Origin: Neisseria sicca
GTDB taxonomy: Bacteria; Pseudomonadota; Gammaproteobacteria; Burkholderiales; Neisseriaceae
DNA: 64,000 nucleotides
NCBI RefSeq assembly: GCF_003044565.1
Contig: NZ_POXG01000002.1
Span: 186,001-250,000 of the forward strand
Direction of reading: 5' to 3'
The translations under genes and the position numbers were made by a program. The notes under the pieces are model-generated. The model searched no databases, was not told the DNA's origin, and saw only the letters and a list, made by a program, of their open reading frames with translations. Position 1 is the stretch's first letter, and each line of letters begins with the position of its first letter. Shown piece by piece: positions 25,028-33,152 of this stretch.

Positions 25028-26101
25028 ATGGCATTACATCCAATGATTTTCGAACATTCCCGCTTTCGCAATGCATCCTACATCTTGATGGGGCTTGCCC
25101 TGTTTGTGGTGCTGTACTTCCACTTTTTGCCCCTTTTGCTCGCCGTCATCCTAACCTACGTCTTCATCACCAAGACCAACGGTCTGATTCTTTGGTTGCG
25201 CCGCCGTATGCTCACGCGCAATACGTTTCTGCACAAATCGCTCAACGCGCGCAATATCAACCTGATTTCGACCACGCTGACGATAGGCATCGTATTGACG
25301 GTTATCCTATTGATGTCGCTAGGGATTTACCACCTGATTCACGGCGGGCATATCCCCGTGATGCTGACCAAGCTGGCGGCGATTTTGGAAGACACGAAAA
25401 ACAGCAGCAGCCTGCCGCCATCGATTTTGAACATGCTGCCCAACAATACCGCCGAAATCAAAGCCTCTGCGGTCAAATTGATTGAAGAATACAGCGCCGC
25501 GCTGACGCGCATCAGCAAAAACAGCTTCACCTCGTTCGTGTACATCCTTATCGGCATCATCATCGGCGCGATGCTCAGTTTCCACCGCCTCAATATGCGC
25601 AAAAACCGCCGCAAAATGCCGCCCTTCAAGGCAGAGCTGGTGCGGCGGATTGTGAACTTCGAAACCAGCTTCGAACGCGTGTTTCTGGCACAGGTCAAAA
25701 TCTCGCTGATCGATACCGCTCTGACGGGCGTGTACCTTTATCTGATCCTGCCGCTTTTCGGCGTGGAGTTGCCGTTTAAACTAACCGTGTTGGTTATCGC
25801 CTTCATCGTCGGGCTGATTCCCGTCGCAGGCAACCTGATTTCCAACACCATCATTATCATCTTGAGCCTCGGCGCGTCTTTATATGTGGCGGTCGCCTCG
25901 CTGGTGTTTCTGGTCGTCATCCACAAGCTCGAATACTTCCTGAACGCGAAAATCATCGGTTCGGAAATCGAATCAAGCGCATGGGAACTGCTGGTGGCAA
26001 TGGTCGTATTCGAACGGATTTTTGGCGTCGGCGGCATCATCGTCGCGCCGGTTTATTATGCGTATCTGAAGAATGAATTGAAACAGCAAAAGCTGATTTG
26101 A
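25028..26101 (+). CDS. AI-2E family transporter-like membrane protein (UPF0118/PerM)
   Basis: 357 residues. Hydrophobic segments at about 18-50 and 75-98, a polar loop (about 100-160), and several C-terminal segments (about 165-345), the usual layout for this family. Members include TqsA (autoinducer-2 export) and sodium/proton antiporters; the substrate cannot be read from sequence. The ATG at 25028 lacks a clear ribosome-binding site; 25043 (MIFEHSRF) is an alternative. The C-terminal LIPVAGNLIS and VVFERIFGVGGIIVAPV are family-typical. Confidence 0.85.
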   Translation: MALHPMIFEHSRFRNASYILMGLALFVVLYFHFLPLLLAVILTYVFITKTNGLILWLRRRMLTRNTFLHKSLNARNINLISTTLTIGIVLTVILLMSLGIYHLIHGGHIPVMLTKLAAILEDTKNSSSLPPSILNMLPNNTAEIKASAVKLIEEYSAALTRISKNSFTSFVYILIGIIIGAMLSFHRLNMRKNRRKMPPFKAELVRRIVNFETSFERVFLAQVKISLIDTALTGVYLYLILPLFGVELPFKLTVLVIAFIVGLIPVAGNLISNTIIIILSLGASLYVAVASLVFLVVIHKLEYFLNAKIIGSEIESSAWELLVAMVVFERIFGVGGIIVAPVYYAYLKNELKQQKLI

Positions 26102-26120
26102 GTGTTGACGCGGTAATATG

Positions 26121-26158
26121 GAAAGGTCGTCTGAAATCTATTTTCAGACGACCTTTTG
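26121..26158 (+). terminator. Inverted DUS pair, terminator of the AI-2E family gene
   Basis: AAAGGTCGTCTGAAA and TTTCAGACGACCTTT around CTA/T bases, then TGATTTG. Confidence 0.75.
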
Positions 26159-26173
26159 ATTTGTTTTTCATAG

Positions 26174-26206
26174 GATTCTCGCGGGCAAAGCCCACGAATC
26201 CTGTCG
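26174..26206. repeat. REP-like palindrome, copy A
   Basis: GATTC, then CGCGGGC AAA GCCCACG, then AATCC. The arms differ by one base. Marks the left edge of the tandem repeat array. Confidence 0.65.
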
Positions 26207-26465
26207 TATTGAGGCGATAATGGATTTAAAGTATCAGAATGCAGAAAGGTCGTCTGAAAAACCCGAAATAAGTTTTTTTCAGACGACCTTTTTCAGTTAC
26301 AGCAACCTTATCCCTTCCCCCGTCTAGTGAGGGGAAGGTTAGGATGGGGGGTAGGCTTGCAGATATACGGCATAAAGGACAAGAGCCACCCTCTCCCCAA
26401 CCCTCTCCCGCCAGACGGGAGAGGGGGGGCGGATTACTGAATACCGCCGTTACTGTTTTTTAGTA
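26204..26465. repeat. Tandem repeat unit 1 (262 bp)
   Basis: Starts TCGTATTGAGGCGATAATGG. It contains, in order, an inverted DUS pair (26245-26292), a palindrome of the CCTTCCCC...GGGGAAGG type, GGTTAGGATGGGGG, and a second palindrome CCCTCTCCCGCC...GGGAGAGGG, then GGCGGATTACTGAATACCGCC. Confidence 0.85.
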
Positions 26466-26723
26466 TCGTATTGAGGCGATAATGGATTTAGAGTATCGGA
26501 ATGCAACGAGGTCGTCTGAAAATCCCCCAAATAGGTTTTTCAGACGACCTCTTTCAGTTACAGCAACCTTATCCCTTCCCCCTATCCGGCGGGGGAAGGT
26601 TAGGATGGGGGTAGGCTTGCAGATATACGGCATAAAGGACAAGAGCCACCCTCTCCCCACCCCTCTCCCGCCAGACGGGAGAGGGGGCGGATTACTGAAT
26701 GCCGCCGTTACTGTTTTTTAGTA
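26466..26723. repeat. Tandem repeat unit 2 (258 bp)
   Basis: Same order of parts as unit 1 with scattered substitutions and small indels; the DUS pair is GAGGTCGTCTGAAAA ... TTTTCAGACGACCTC. Confidence 0.85.
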
Positions 26724-26945
26724 TCGTATTGAGGCGAGAATGGATTTAGAGTATCGGAATGCAACGAGGTCGTCTGAAAATCCCCAAAACAGGTTTTTCA
26801 GACGACCTCTTTCAGTTACAGCAACCTAATCCCTTCCCCCGTCTGGCGGGGGAAGGTTAGGATGGGGGTGGCTTACGGATATACGGCATAAGGTGCAAAG
26901 CCCCTCTTCCGACTCCTCTTCCACCAAACATGAGAAGGGGCGGAT
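26724..26945. repeat. Tandem repeat unit 3, diverged 3' end
   Basis: The first 160 bases match unit 2. The second palindrome is degraded (CCCCTCTTCCGACTCC ... GAGAAGGGGCGG) and the unit runs into a REP-like palindrome at 26942. Confidence 0.75.
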
Positions 26946-26971
26946 TCTCGTGGGCAAAGCCCACGCTACGG
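26942..26971. repeat. REP-like palindrome, copy B
   Basis: GGATTC, TCGTGGGC AAA GCCCACG, CTACGG. Inverted relative to copy C at 27039. Confidence 0.65.
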
Positions 26972-27038
26972 TTATCCCACAAATCAACACAACACCTCCC
27001 GCTATGGGCTTTCCACCAACTTTAGGCATTGCCTAACA

Positions 27039-27067
27039 GCGTAGCGTGGGCTTTGCCCGCGAATCCT
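27039..27067. repeat. REP-like palindrome, copy C
   Basis: GCGTAGCGTGGGC TTT GCCCGCGAATCC. With copy B it forms an inverted pair about 70 bases apart, as in REP doublets. Confidence 0.65.
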
Positions 27068-27068
27068 A

Positions 27069-27160
27069 TCGTATTGAAGCGATAATGGATTTATAGTTTC
27101 GGAATACAAAAAGGTCGTCTGAAAATCCCCAAACAGGTTTTTCAGACGACCTTTTCTTCT
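27069..27160. repeat. Tandem repeat unit 4, 5' part only
   Basis: TCGTATTGAAGCGATAATGG and the following inverted DUS pair (27110-27155) match units 1-3; the G/C-rich palindromes are missing. The DUS hairpin, 23 bases beyond the SulP stop, probably ends SulP transcription. Confidence 0.7.
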
Positions 27161-27182
27161 CCTACGAATTCCAACCCGACTT

Positions 27183-28748
27183 CTAAATACTCGCGCTATG
27201 CCCCACCCGCACATGGCTGTGGTGGTCGCGGCCTTCGTGGTCGTAGTCGGATTTGAAGCCTTTGAGTACAACGTCTATGTCGTTTTCCTTGGCAAAGACG
27301 TTGGCGAAGTCTTCAATCAGTTCCAATACGTCGCCGGCGATGTAGGACGAGCGTTCGGCGTTGATGGTTACTTTCGAACCCGGACGGATGTTTTTCAGGG
27401 TTTTCTTGATGGCGGCTTTGTTCAGGAACGAGACTTCTTCCGCCAGTTCCAAGCTGATTTCGTCGGCTTCGGCGAGTTCTTCGCGGCTGAGGTAGTAGGC
27501 GCGTTTCATGTTGCCCTGAAGGATGAAGATGATGCTGATGGCCAGCCCGATGCCGACGCCTTTGAGCAGGTCGAGCGCGACGACGGCGACGAGGGTGGCG
27601 GCGAAGGGGATGAACTGGTACAACCCTTTATGCCAGAAATGCAGGAGAGTGGCGGGTTTCGCCAGTTTGTAGCCCACCAGCAGCAAGACGGCGGCGAGGG
27701 TGGACAAGGGGATGATATTGAGGATAAAGGGAATCGCCAAAACGCACACCAGCAACAGGACGCCGTGGATAACGGCAGACAGTTTGTGCGTCGCACCTGC
27801 ATTGGCGTTGGCGGACGAGCGCACGACGACGGAGGTGATGGGCAGGCCGCCGATAAGCGAGCTGACGATGTTGCCTGCGCCCTGCGCGCGCAATTCGCGG
27901 TTGGTGTCGGTGATGCGGCGGCGGGTGTCGAGGCGGTCGGCGGCTTCGATGCAGAGCAGGGTTTCAATCGAGGCGACGATGGCGATGGTGATGCCGGTCA
28001 TCCAAACGTAGCTGTTGCCGAAACCTGAAAAGTTGGGCAGCGTGAGCATACCTGCGGCTTCGCGCCATGTGTCGGGAACGGGCAGTTGGACGAGTTGTCC
28101 GGCGGGAATGGCAAGGCTGCTGCCGCTGGCAATAAACCATTGGTTCATCAGTATCCCTGCGCCCACGGCAACCAGCGCGGCGGGCAGGGCTTTGATGTTT
28201 TTCAACGCGGGGATTTTGTCCCATACGATTAGGATGGCCATCGACACGCCCGCTACCAAAAGGGAGCCTGTATGGATGTCGGCGAACAGGGCGGCAGGGT
28301 CGGCGAGGCTGCCGCTGCTGCCCAAGGCAAACGGAATCTGTTTCATGACGATAATCACGCCGATGCCCGCCAACATGCCTTCGATAACGGACACGGGGAT
28401 GTATTCGGCAAGGCTGCCGGCGCGGATAAAGCCGAGTAAAAGCTGGATGGCACCGGCAATTAAACCCGCGCACAGAAACAGCTCGAACGAACCGAGTTCG
28501 GTAATCGCGGCAAGGATAATCGCCGCCAAGCCCGCGGCAGGGCCGGAAACGCTGATGTGCGAAGTGCTGAGGGAACCGATGACGATGCCGCCGACGATGC
28601 CCGCCAATACACCGGATAACGGCGGCGCGCCGGAAGCTAGCGCGATGCCGAGGCACAACGGCAGGGCGACGAGGAAGACGACCAGTCCGGAAGCGAAATT
28701 AGACTTAAACAGGCTGCCCAAAGGCTGTTTTTTCTGATGGGGTTTCAT
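27183..28748 (-). CDS. SulP family inorganic anion transporter
   Basis: 521 residues. About 10-12 membrane segments (from about 18 to 410) with the SulP signature region SGPAAGLAAII near 67-77, then a short cytoplasmic STAS domain (about 440-510, beginning VSFLNKAAIKK). The tail is rich in His and Asp (DYDHEGRDHHSHVRVGH). SulP proteins carry sulfate, or bicarbonate as in BicA. A beta-carbonic anhydrase lies immediately upstream on the same strand, which favours bicarbonate; this is inference. The two genes are separated by 117 bases containing a DUS hairpin, so the SulP gene may be partly independent. Confidence 0.9.
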   Translation of the reverse strand: MKPHQKKQPLGSLFKSNFASGLVVFLVALPLCLGIALASGAPPLSGVLAGIVGGIVIGSLSTSHISVSGPAAGLAAIILAAITELGSFELFLCAGLIAGAIQLLLGFIRAGSLAEYIPVSVIEGMLAGIGVIIVMKQIPFALGSSGSLADPAALFADIHTGSLLVAGVSMAILIVWDKIPALKNIKALPAALVAVGAGILMNQWFIASGSSLAIPAGQLVQLPVPDTWREAAGMLTLPNFSGFGNSYVWMTGITIAIVASIETLLCIEAADRLDTRRRITDTNRELRAQGAGNIVSSLIGGLPITSVVVRSSANANAGATHKLSAVIHGVLLLVCVLAIPFILNIIPLSTLAAVLLLVGYKLAKPATLLHFWHKGLYQFIPFAATLVAVVALDLLKGVGIGLAISIIFILQGNMKRAYYLSREELAEADEISLELAEEVSFLNKAAIKKTLKNIRPGSKVTINAERSSYIAGDVLELIEDFANVFAKENDIDVVLKGFKSDYDHEGRDHHSHVRVGHSASI

Positions 28749-28804
28749 GGTGAGGGGTACTCCTGATGTGTGTGTTTTTGTATTTGATAGGATTGGGGCA
28801 AATC

Positions 28805-28858
28805 AAGGTCGTCTGAAAAGTCAGAATGCTTGTCCAAACTGCATTTTCAGACGACCTC
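28805..28858 (-). terminator. Inverted DUS pair between can and the SulP gene
   Basis: AAGGTCGTCTGAAAA and TTTTCAGACGACCT with a loop of about 25 bases (containing AGTCAGAATGC...). No strong T run, so possibly only a partial terminator after can. Confidence 0.55.
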
Positions 28859-28865
28859 CGAGCCA

Positions 28866-29540
28866 TCAACCCACTTTCTTACGCGCGTTGACCACCCATT
28901 CTGAATCGGTGAGGTCGTAGATTTTTTGAATGTCGGCGAGGATGTTTTTGAAGTCGATATTCAAATCGATAAGGCCGCCGGTGCGCAGGTCGAAGACCCA
29001 GCCGTGCACAATCGGGTAGCCGTCGAGCAGGTAACGCTCCTGCACGCACGCCATTTTGATGACGTTGAGGCACTGCTCCTGTACGTTCAATTCGACCAAG
29101 CGGTCGTAGCGCAGATGTTCGTCTTCGATTGCGTCCAGTTCTTCCTGATGCAGGCGGTACACGTCGCGGATGTTGCGCAGCCACGGATTCATCGCGCCCA
29201 AATCTTCGGGCAGCATCGCCGCTTTGATGCCGCCGCAGTTGTAATGGCCGCAGATGATGATGTGTTTGACTTTCAGATGCGAGACGGCGTATTCGATGGC
29301 GGAAGCGGCATTCATGTCCAAACCGTGAACAAGGTTGGCAACGTTGCGGTGTACAAACACGTCGCCCGGTTCAAAACCCATCAACTCTTCCGCCGCGACG
29401 CGGCTGTCGGAGCAGCCAATGTAGAGGTATTCGGGATTTTGTCCGTCGGCGAGGTCTTTGAAGTAATCGGGGCATTGCTGCCTCTTCGTTTCCTGCCATT
29501 TGCGGTTGTTTTCAAAAATGACTTCGTATGATTGGCTCAT
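28866..29540 (-). CDS. can: Beta-class carbonic anhydrase
   Basis: 224 residues. Zinc ligands Cys43 (in GCSDSRV, with Asp45), His99 and Cys102 (in CGHYNCGG) are all present. Interconverts carbon dioxide and bicarbonate in the cytoplasm. This is the plant/bacterial beta type, distinct from the periplasmic alpha-type enzyme known from gonococcus. It stands directly upstream of a SulP anion transporter. Confidence 0.95.
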   Translation of the reverse strand: MSQSYEVIFENNRKWQETKRQQCPDYFKDLADGQNPEYLYIGCSDSRVAAEELMGFEPGDVFVHRNVANLVHGLDMNAASAIEYAVSHLKVKHIIICGHYNCGGIKAAMLPEDLGAMNPWLRNIRDVYRLHQEELDAIEDEHLRYDRLVELNVQEQCLNVIKMACVQERYLLDGYPIVHGWVFDLRTGGLIDLNIDFKNILADIQKIYDLTDSEWVVNARKKVG

Positions 29541-29864
29541 GCGGGCTTCCTTTCTGCTTGATGTGTCGTATGTTTTTTGTTATCGCACCCTGTTTCGGAT
29601 GCGACCTCTGTAAGGGTTGCGCATTCTAGGAAGGCAAAATTAGAGAAAAATTAGCCATAAAATGCCGTATAAATATGTAAATACAGCATTTTCAAGCAAG
29701 AGGTCGTCTGAAAACCCTTTTTCAACCCAATCGGACAAAAAAAGGAGAAACCGCAGTTTCTCCCTATCTTTCAAAAAATTAAATCGTCCTCATCCACACG
29801 CCGCCGCCCCGTCCGAAAAGTTCCCTACTGCCTATCATGCCCCTGCAATTTTCAGACGACCTCC
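29541..29864. other. Intergenic, no gene seen
   Basis: Holds two single DUS copies in opposite directions (about 29699 and 29848) too far apart for a good hairpin. Must contain the can promoter (TAGAAT near 29625 on the minus strand is a candidate -10). No reading frame that I could support. Confidence 0.5.
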
Positions 29865-29893
29865 TTACCAATCCTTACACTTTACGGCATAAT
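29865..29893 (+). promoter_or_regulatory. Predicted promoter of the aromatic amino acid permease gene
   Basis: TTACCA (29865-29870), 17 bases, CATAAT (29888-29893). Start codon 29 bases further on. Confidence 0.5.
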
Positions 29894-29921
29894 GGCGGAC
29901 TGTTTTTCCGAGGAGAATTCC

Positions 29922-31163
29922 ATGTCCGTCAAAACCCCGTCGCTATTCGGCGGCGCCATGATTATCGCCGGTACGGTTATCGGCGCAGGTATGCTTGCCA
30001 ACCCGACCGCCACCTCCGGCGTTTGGTTTACAGGCTCGCTGATTGTGTTGCTCTACACTTGGTTTTCCATGCTCTCCAGCGGTCTGATGATATTGGAAGT
30101 CAACACCCACTATCCGCACGGCGCGAGCTTCGACACCATGGTCAAAGACCTGCTCGGACCGACTTGGAACGCCATCAACGGCATCGCCGTCGCCTTCGTT
30201 TTATACCTGCTCACCTACGCCTACATCTTCGTCGGCGGTGACTTGACCGCCAAAGGGCTGGGCAGCACGTTCGGTGTAAACATCCCTCTGACCGTCGGAC
30301 AACTCGCCTTCTTCCTGATTTTCGCCACCTGCGTGTGGGCATCCGCCCGCCTGGTAGACCGTTTCACCTCCATCCTCATCGGCGGCATGGTGCTGACTTT
30401 CATCTGGGCGACCGGCGGGCTGATTGCCGATGTCAAACTGCCCGTCCTCTTCGACACCCAAGCCCCCGCAGGCACCAGCTACTGGATTTACGCCGCTACC
30501 GCCCTACCCGTCTGCCTCACGTCCTTCGGCTTCCACGGCAACGTCTCCAGCCTGCTCAAATACTTTAAAGGCGATGCGCGCAAAGTCGCCAAATCCATTT
30601 GGGCAGGTACGTTGGTCGCGCTGGTGATTTACGTCCTGTGGCAAATCGCCATCCAAGGCAACTTGCCGCGCAGCGAGTTCGCCCCCGTGATTGCCGCCGA
30701 AGGGAAAGTCTCCGTCCTCATCGAAGCCCTGTCCAAGTTCACACAAACCGGCAGCATGGACAAAGTGTTGACCCTCTTCTCCTATATGGCGATTGCCACT
30801 TCCTTCCTCGGCGTAACGCTCGGCCTGTTTGACTACATCGCCGACATCTTCAAATGGAACGACAGCGTGTCCGGCCGCACCAAAACCGCCGCCCTCACCT
30901 TCCTGCCGCCCCTGATTTTCTGTCTGTTGTATCCAACAGGCTTCGTTACCGCCATCGGCTACGTCGGTCTGGCGGCAACCATTTGGACTGGCATCATCCC
31001 CGCCATGCTGCTCTACCGTTCGCGCCAAAAATTCGGCGCAGGTAAAAACTACAAGATTTACGGCGGATTCGGACTGATGGTTTGGGTTTTCCTCTTCGGC
31101 GTCATCAACATCGCCGCTCAGATATTGAGCCAAATGGAACTCGTTCCCGTGTTCAAAGGCTGA
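29922..31163 (+). CDS. Aromatic amino acid permease (Mtr/TyrP/TnaB, HAAAP family)
   Basis: 413 residues with 11 predicted membrane segments. The N-terminal GGAMIIAGTVIGAGMLANP (about 9-27) is the family's hallmark; LTSFGFHGNVSSLLKYF is at about 208. Imports tryptophan or tyrosine with protons. The start at 29922 has GAGGAG upstream; the 10-residue upstream extension (29892) overlaps the predicted promoter. Tryptophan versus tyrosine preference cannot be decided. Confidence 0.9.
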   Translation: MSVKTPSLFGGAMIIAGTVIGAGMLANPTATSGVWFTGSLIVLLYTWFSMLSSGLMILEVNTHYPHGASFDTMVKDLLGPTWNAINGIAVAFVLYLLTYAYIFVGGDLTAKGLGSTFGVNIPLTVGQLAFFLIFATCVWASARLVDRFTSILIGGMVLTFIWATGGLIADVKLPVLFDTQAPAGTSYWIYAATALPVCLTSFGFHGNVSSLLKYFKGDARKVAKSIWAGTLVALVIYVLWQIAIQGNLPRSEFAPVIAAEGKVSVLIEALSKFTQTGSMDKVLTLFSYMAIATSFLGVTLGLFDYIADIFKWNDSVSGRTKTAALTFLPPLIFCLLYPTGFVTAIGYVGLAATIWTGIIPAMLLYRSRQKFGAGKNYKIYGGFGLMVWVFLFGVINIAAQILSQMELVPVFKG

Positions 31164-31178
31164 CAATCAACTACCCCA

Positions 31179-31213
31179 AGAGGTCGTCTGAAAACAGATT
31201 TCAGACGACCTCT
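31179..31213 (+). terminator. Inverted DUS pair, terminator of the permease gene
   Basis: AGAGGTCGTCTGAAA, ACAGA loop region, TTTCAGACGACCTCT. Confidence 0.75.
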
Positions 31214-31264
31214 CCCGTTTTCCGTTACAATAAACACCCTCCGAATCACAGCACACAACCGTCC

Positions 31265-31729
31265 ATGTACGACAACATCCGCTTCCACCTAGACGAAGAA
31301 TATCCCGAAGGACTGCCGTCCGAGAACGCCGCCACGCATATCGGCATGTACTGGATATGGGCGGCGCAGGCAGGGCTGGCGAATCCCGTTTGGCAAACCG
31401 CTCCTGAAAGCGCGGAAGATTTCGCCAATATGCTCAAAGGCAGAACCAGCGGCCGCCGCTTCCTGCTCAAACACATGGACGGCGCGCTTACGCCCGACGA
31501 CTTCACCGAACAAGGGCAGAAATTCACCTCCTACTACTACGACAATGAAGAAGACGGCTACGGTGCATTTTTAGAAGACTACGTCCGCACCCTCGATACC
31601 CCGTCGCTCGGCGGCTTCTACCACGTCCCCAACACCCCCGAAATCTACAAACGCCTCAAACCCGTTTTCCAAGCAGCGTTTGAGCAATGGAAAAACCATT
31701 TGGAATCCCCTGTCGGAGAGCAACAGTGA
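31265..31729 (+). CDS. Conserved protein of unknown function (DUF7832-like)
   Basis: 154 residues, acidic, no signal peptide or membrane segment. It opens MYDNIRFHLDEEYPEGLP and has HIGMYWIWAAQAGLANP near 26-42, a pattern I associate with small cytoplasmic proteins of the DUF7832 type; no function is known to me. Its TGA overlaps the GTG start of gmhB by four bases (GTGA), so the two are translationally coupled. It may be tied to the heptose pathway or simply share the operon. Confidence 0.75.
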   Translation: MYDNIRFHLDEEYPEGLPSENAATHIGMYWIWAAQAGLANPVWQTAPESAEDFANMLKGRTSGRRFLLKHMDGALTPDDFTEQGQKFTSYYYDNEEDGYGAFLEDYVRTLDTPSLGGFYHVPNTPEIYKRLKPVFQAAFEQWKNHLESPVGEQQ

Positions 31730-32304
31730 AACTCATCATCCTCGACCGCGACGGCGTCATCAACCAAGACCGCGACGACTTCGTCAAATCCGTAGACGAA
31801 TGGATACCCATCGAAGGCAGCATGGACGCCATCGCCTTCCTGACGCAGGCAGGCTACAACATCGCCATCGCCACCAACCAATCCGGCATTGGACGCAAAT
31901 ATTTTACCGTCCAAGACCTGACCGAAATGCACGCAAAAATGCACCGCCTTGTGCGTCAGGCAGGCGGCGAAATCGACGGCATCTGGTTCTGCCCGCACAC
32001 CGCCGCCGACAACTGCGACTGCCGCAAACCCAAGCCCGGCATGGTTTACGACATCCTTGAACGCTTCAAAGCCAACCCTGCCGAAACCTGGCTGGTCGGC
32101 GACAGCCTGCGCGATCTGCAAGCCATGCACGAAGCGGGCGGCAAAACCGCGCTCGTCCTGACCGGCAAAGGCAAAAAAACCCTGTCGCAACAGGAAAAAG
32201 AATTGCCCGAAAACACCCAAATTTTCGACAACCTGCTCGCCTTCTCCCAATACATCATGCACGAAACCGCACAAGATTGTGCAGACGGACAGGCAAACCC
32301 ATAA
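31726..32304 (+). CDS. gmhB: D-glycero-beta-D-manno-heptose 1,7-bisphosphate 7-phosphatase
   Basis: 192 residues, HAD-superfamily phosphatase. Motif I DRDGVINQDRDD (nucleophile Asp near residue 7), motif II ATNQSGIGR, the zinc-binding loop CPHTAADNCDCRKPKPG and motif IV VGDSLRDLQAM are all present. Acts in ADP-heptose synthesis for lipooligosaccharide inner core. Start is GTG at 31726, overlapping the previous stop. The C-terminus is slightly longer than the meningococcal protein. Followed by a DUS hairpin and plsC. Confidence 0.95.
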   Translation: MKLIILDRDGVINQDRDDFVKSVDEWIPIEGSMDAIAFLTQAGYNIAIATNQSGIGRKYFTVQDLTEMHAKMHRLVRQAGGEIDGIWFCPHTAADNCDCRKPKPGMVYDILERFKANPAETWLVGDSLRDLQAMHEAGGKTALVLTGKGKKTLSQQEKELPENTQIFDNLLAFSQYIMHETAQDCADGQANP

Positions 32305-32312
32305 ATACACGA

Positions 32313-32370
32313 GGTCGTCTGAAACCCTGTTTTGCCCCGTTTCAAGCCCGAACAAGATTTCAGACGACCC
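32313..32370 (+). terminator. Inverted DUS pair with long loop, after gmhB
   Basis: AGGTCGTCTGAAA and TTTCAGACGACCC around a loop of about 32 bases. The loop (CCCTGTTTTGCCCCGTTTCA...) is nearly repeated in the terminator at 33872. No T run follows, so read-through into plsC, 18 bases away, is likely. Confidence 0.55.
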
Positions 32371-32387
32371 ATCCGACAGGTAAAAAC

Positions 32388-33122
32388 ATGCTCCTCATCC
32401 GCAACCTGACCTACTGGTTCATCCTCAGCACCAGCCTGATTTTACTTTTCCCCTTCATGCTCCTCGCCCTGCCCGTCCAAGGCGGCGCGCACAAAATGGC
32501 GCAAATCTGGGTACGCATCCTCAACTGGTCGCTCAAACACATCATCGGACTCAAATACCACCTTATCGGTGCCGAAAACATCCCCGACCGCCCTTCCATC
32601 ATCTGCGCCAAACACCAAAGCGGCTGGGAAACCCTCGCCCTGCAAGAAATCTTCCCGCCGCAGGTTTACGTCGCCAAACGCGAGCTGTTCAAAATCCCCT
32701 TTTTCGGCTGGGGTCTGAAACTCGTCAAAACCATAGGCATAGACCGCAGCAACAGCCGCGAAGCCAACAAACAGCTGATGGAACAAGGCATGGCGCGCAA
32801 AAACGAAGGCTACTGGATCACCATCTTCCCCGAAGGCACACGCCTGCCGCCCGGCGAAAAAGGCCGCTACAAACTCGGCGGCGCGCGCATGGCGAAAATG
32901 TTTGAAATGGACATCGTCCCCGTCTCCCTCAACAGCGGCGAATTTTGGCCGAAAAATTCCTTCCTCAAACACCCCGGCACCATCACCGTCGTCATCCACC
33001 CCGTTATCCCCCACAGCAGCGGGACGGAGGTCGAATTGATGGCGGAATGCGAAAAACGGATTGAAACGCAACAACCCCTGATTGAAGGAAAAGGACCGTT
33101 TGCCGTCGCAAAGGTCGTCTGA
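32388..33122 (+). CDS. plsC: 1-acyl-sn-glycerol-3-phosphate acyltransferase
   Basis: 244 residues. N-terminal membrane segment (about 7-28), then the acyltransferase domain with motif I KHQSGWETL (HX4E, Glu in place of the more common Asp), motif II around GWGLKLVKTIGIDRS, motif III FPEGTRLPPG and motif IV VPVSLNSG. Converts lysophosphatidic acid to phosphatidic acid at the inner membrane. Its last codons and stop (GTC GTC TGA) are inside a DUS at 33111-33122. Follows gmhB in a likely operon. Confidence 0.92.
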   Translation: MLLIRNLTYWFILSTSLILLFPFMLLALPVQGGAHKMAQIWVRILNWSLKHIIGLKYHLIGAENIPDRPSIICAKHQSGWETLALQEIFPPQVYVAKRELFKIPFFGWGLKLVKTIGIDRSNSREANKQLMEQGMARKNEGYWITIFPEGTRLPPGEKGRYKLGGARMAKMFEMDIVPVSLNSGEFWPKNSFLKHPGTITVVIHPVIPHSSGTEVELMAECEKRIETQQPLIEGKGPFAVAKVV

Positions 33123-33152
33123 AAACGCATCTCCTCGACACCAGCCCAATCC

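Noticed and set aside
26460..27029. Small open frames within the tandem repeats
   Set aside because: They read through palindromes and DUS hairpins, repeat with the units and lack start signals.
26174..27160. CRISPR array
   Set aside because: Repeats are about 260 bp and contiguous, without short repeats and unique spacers, and there are no cas genes.
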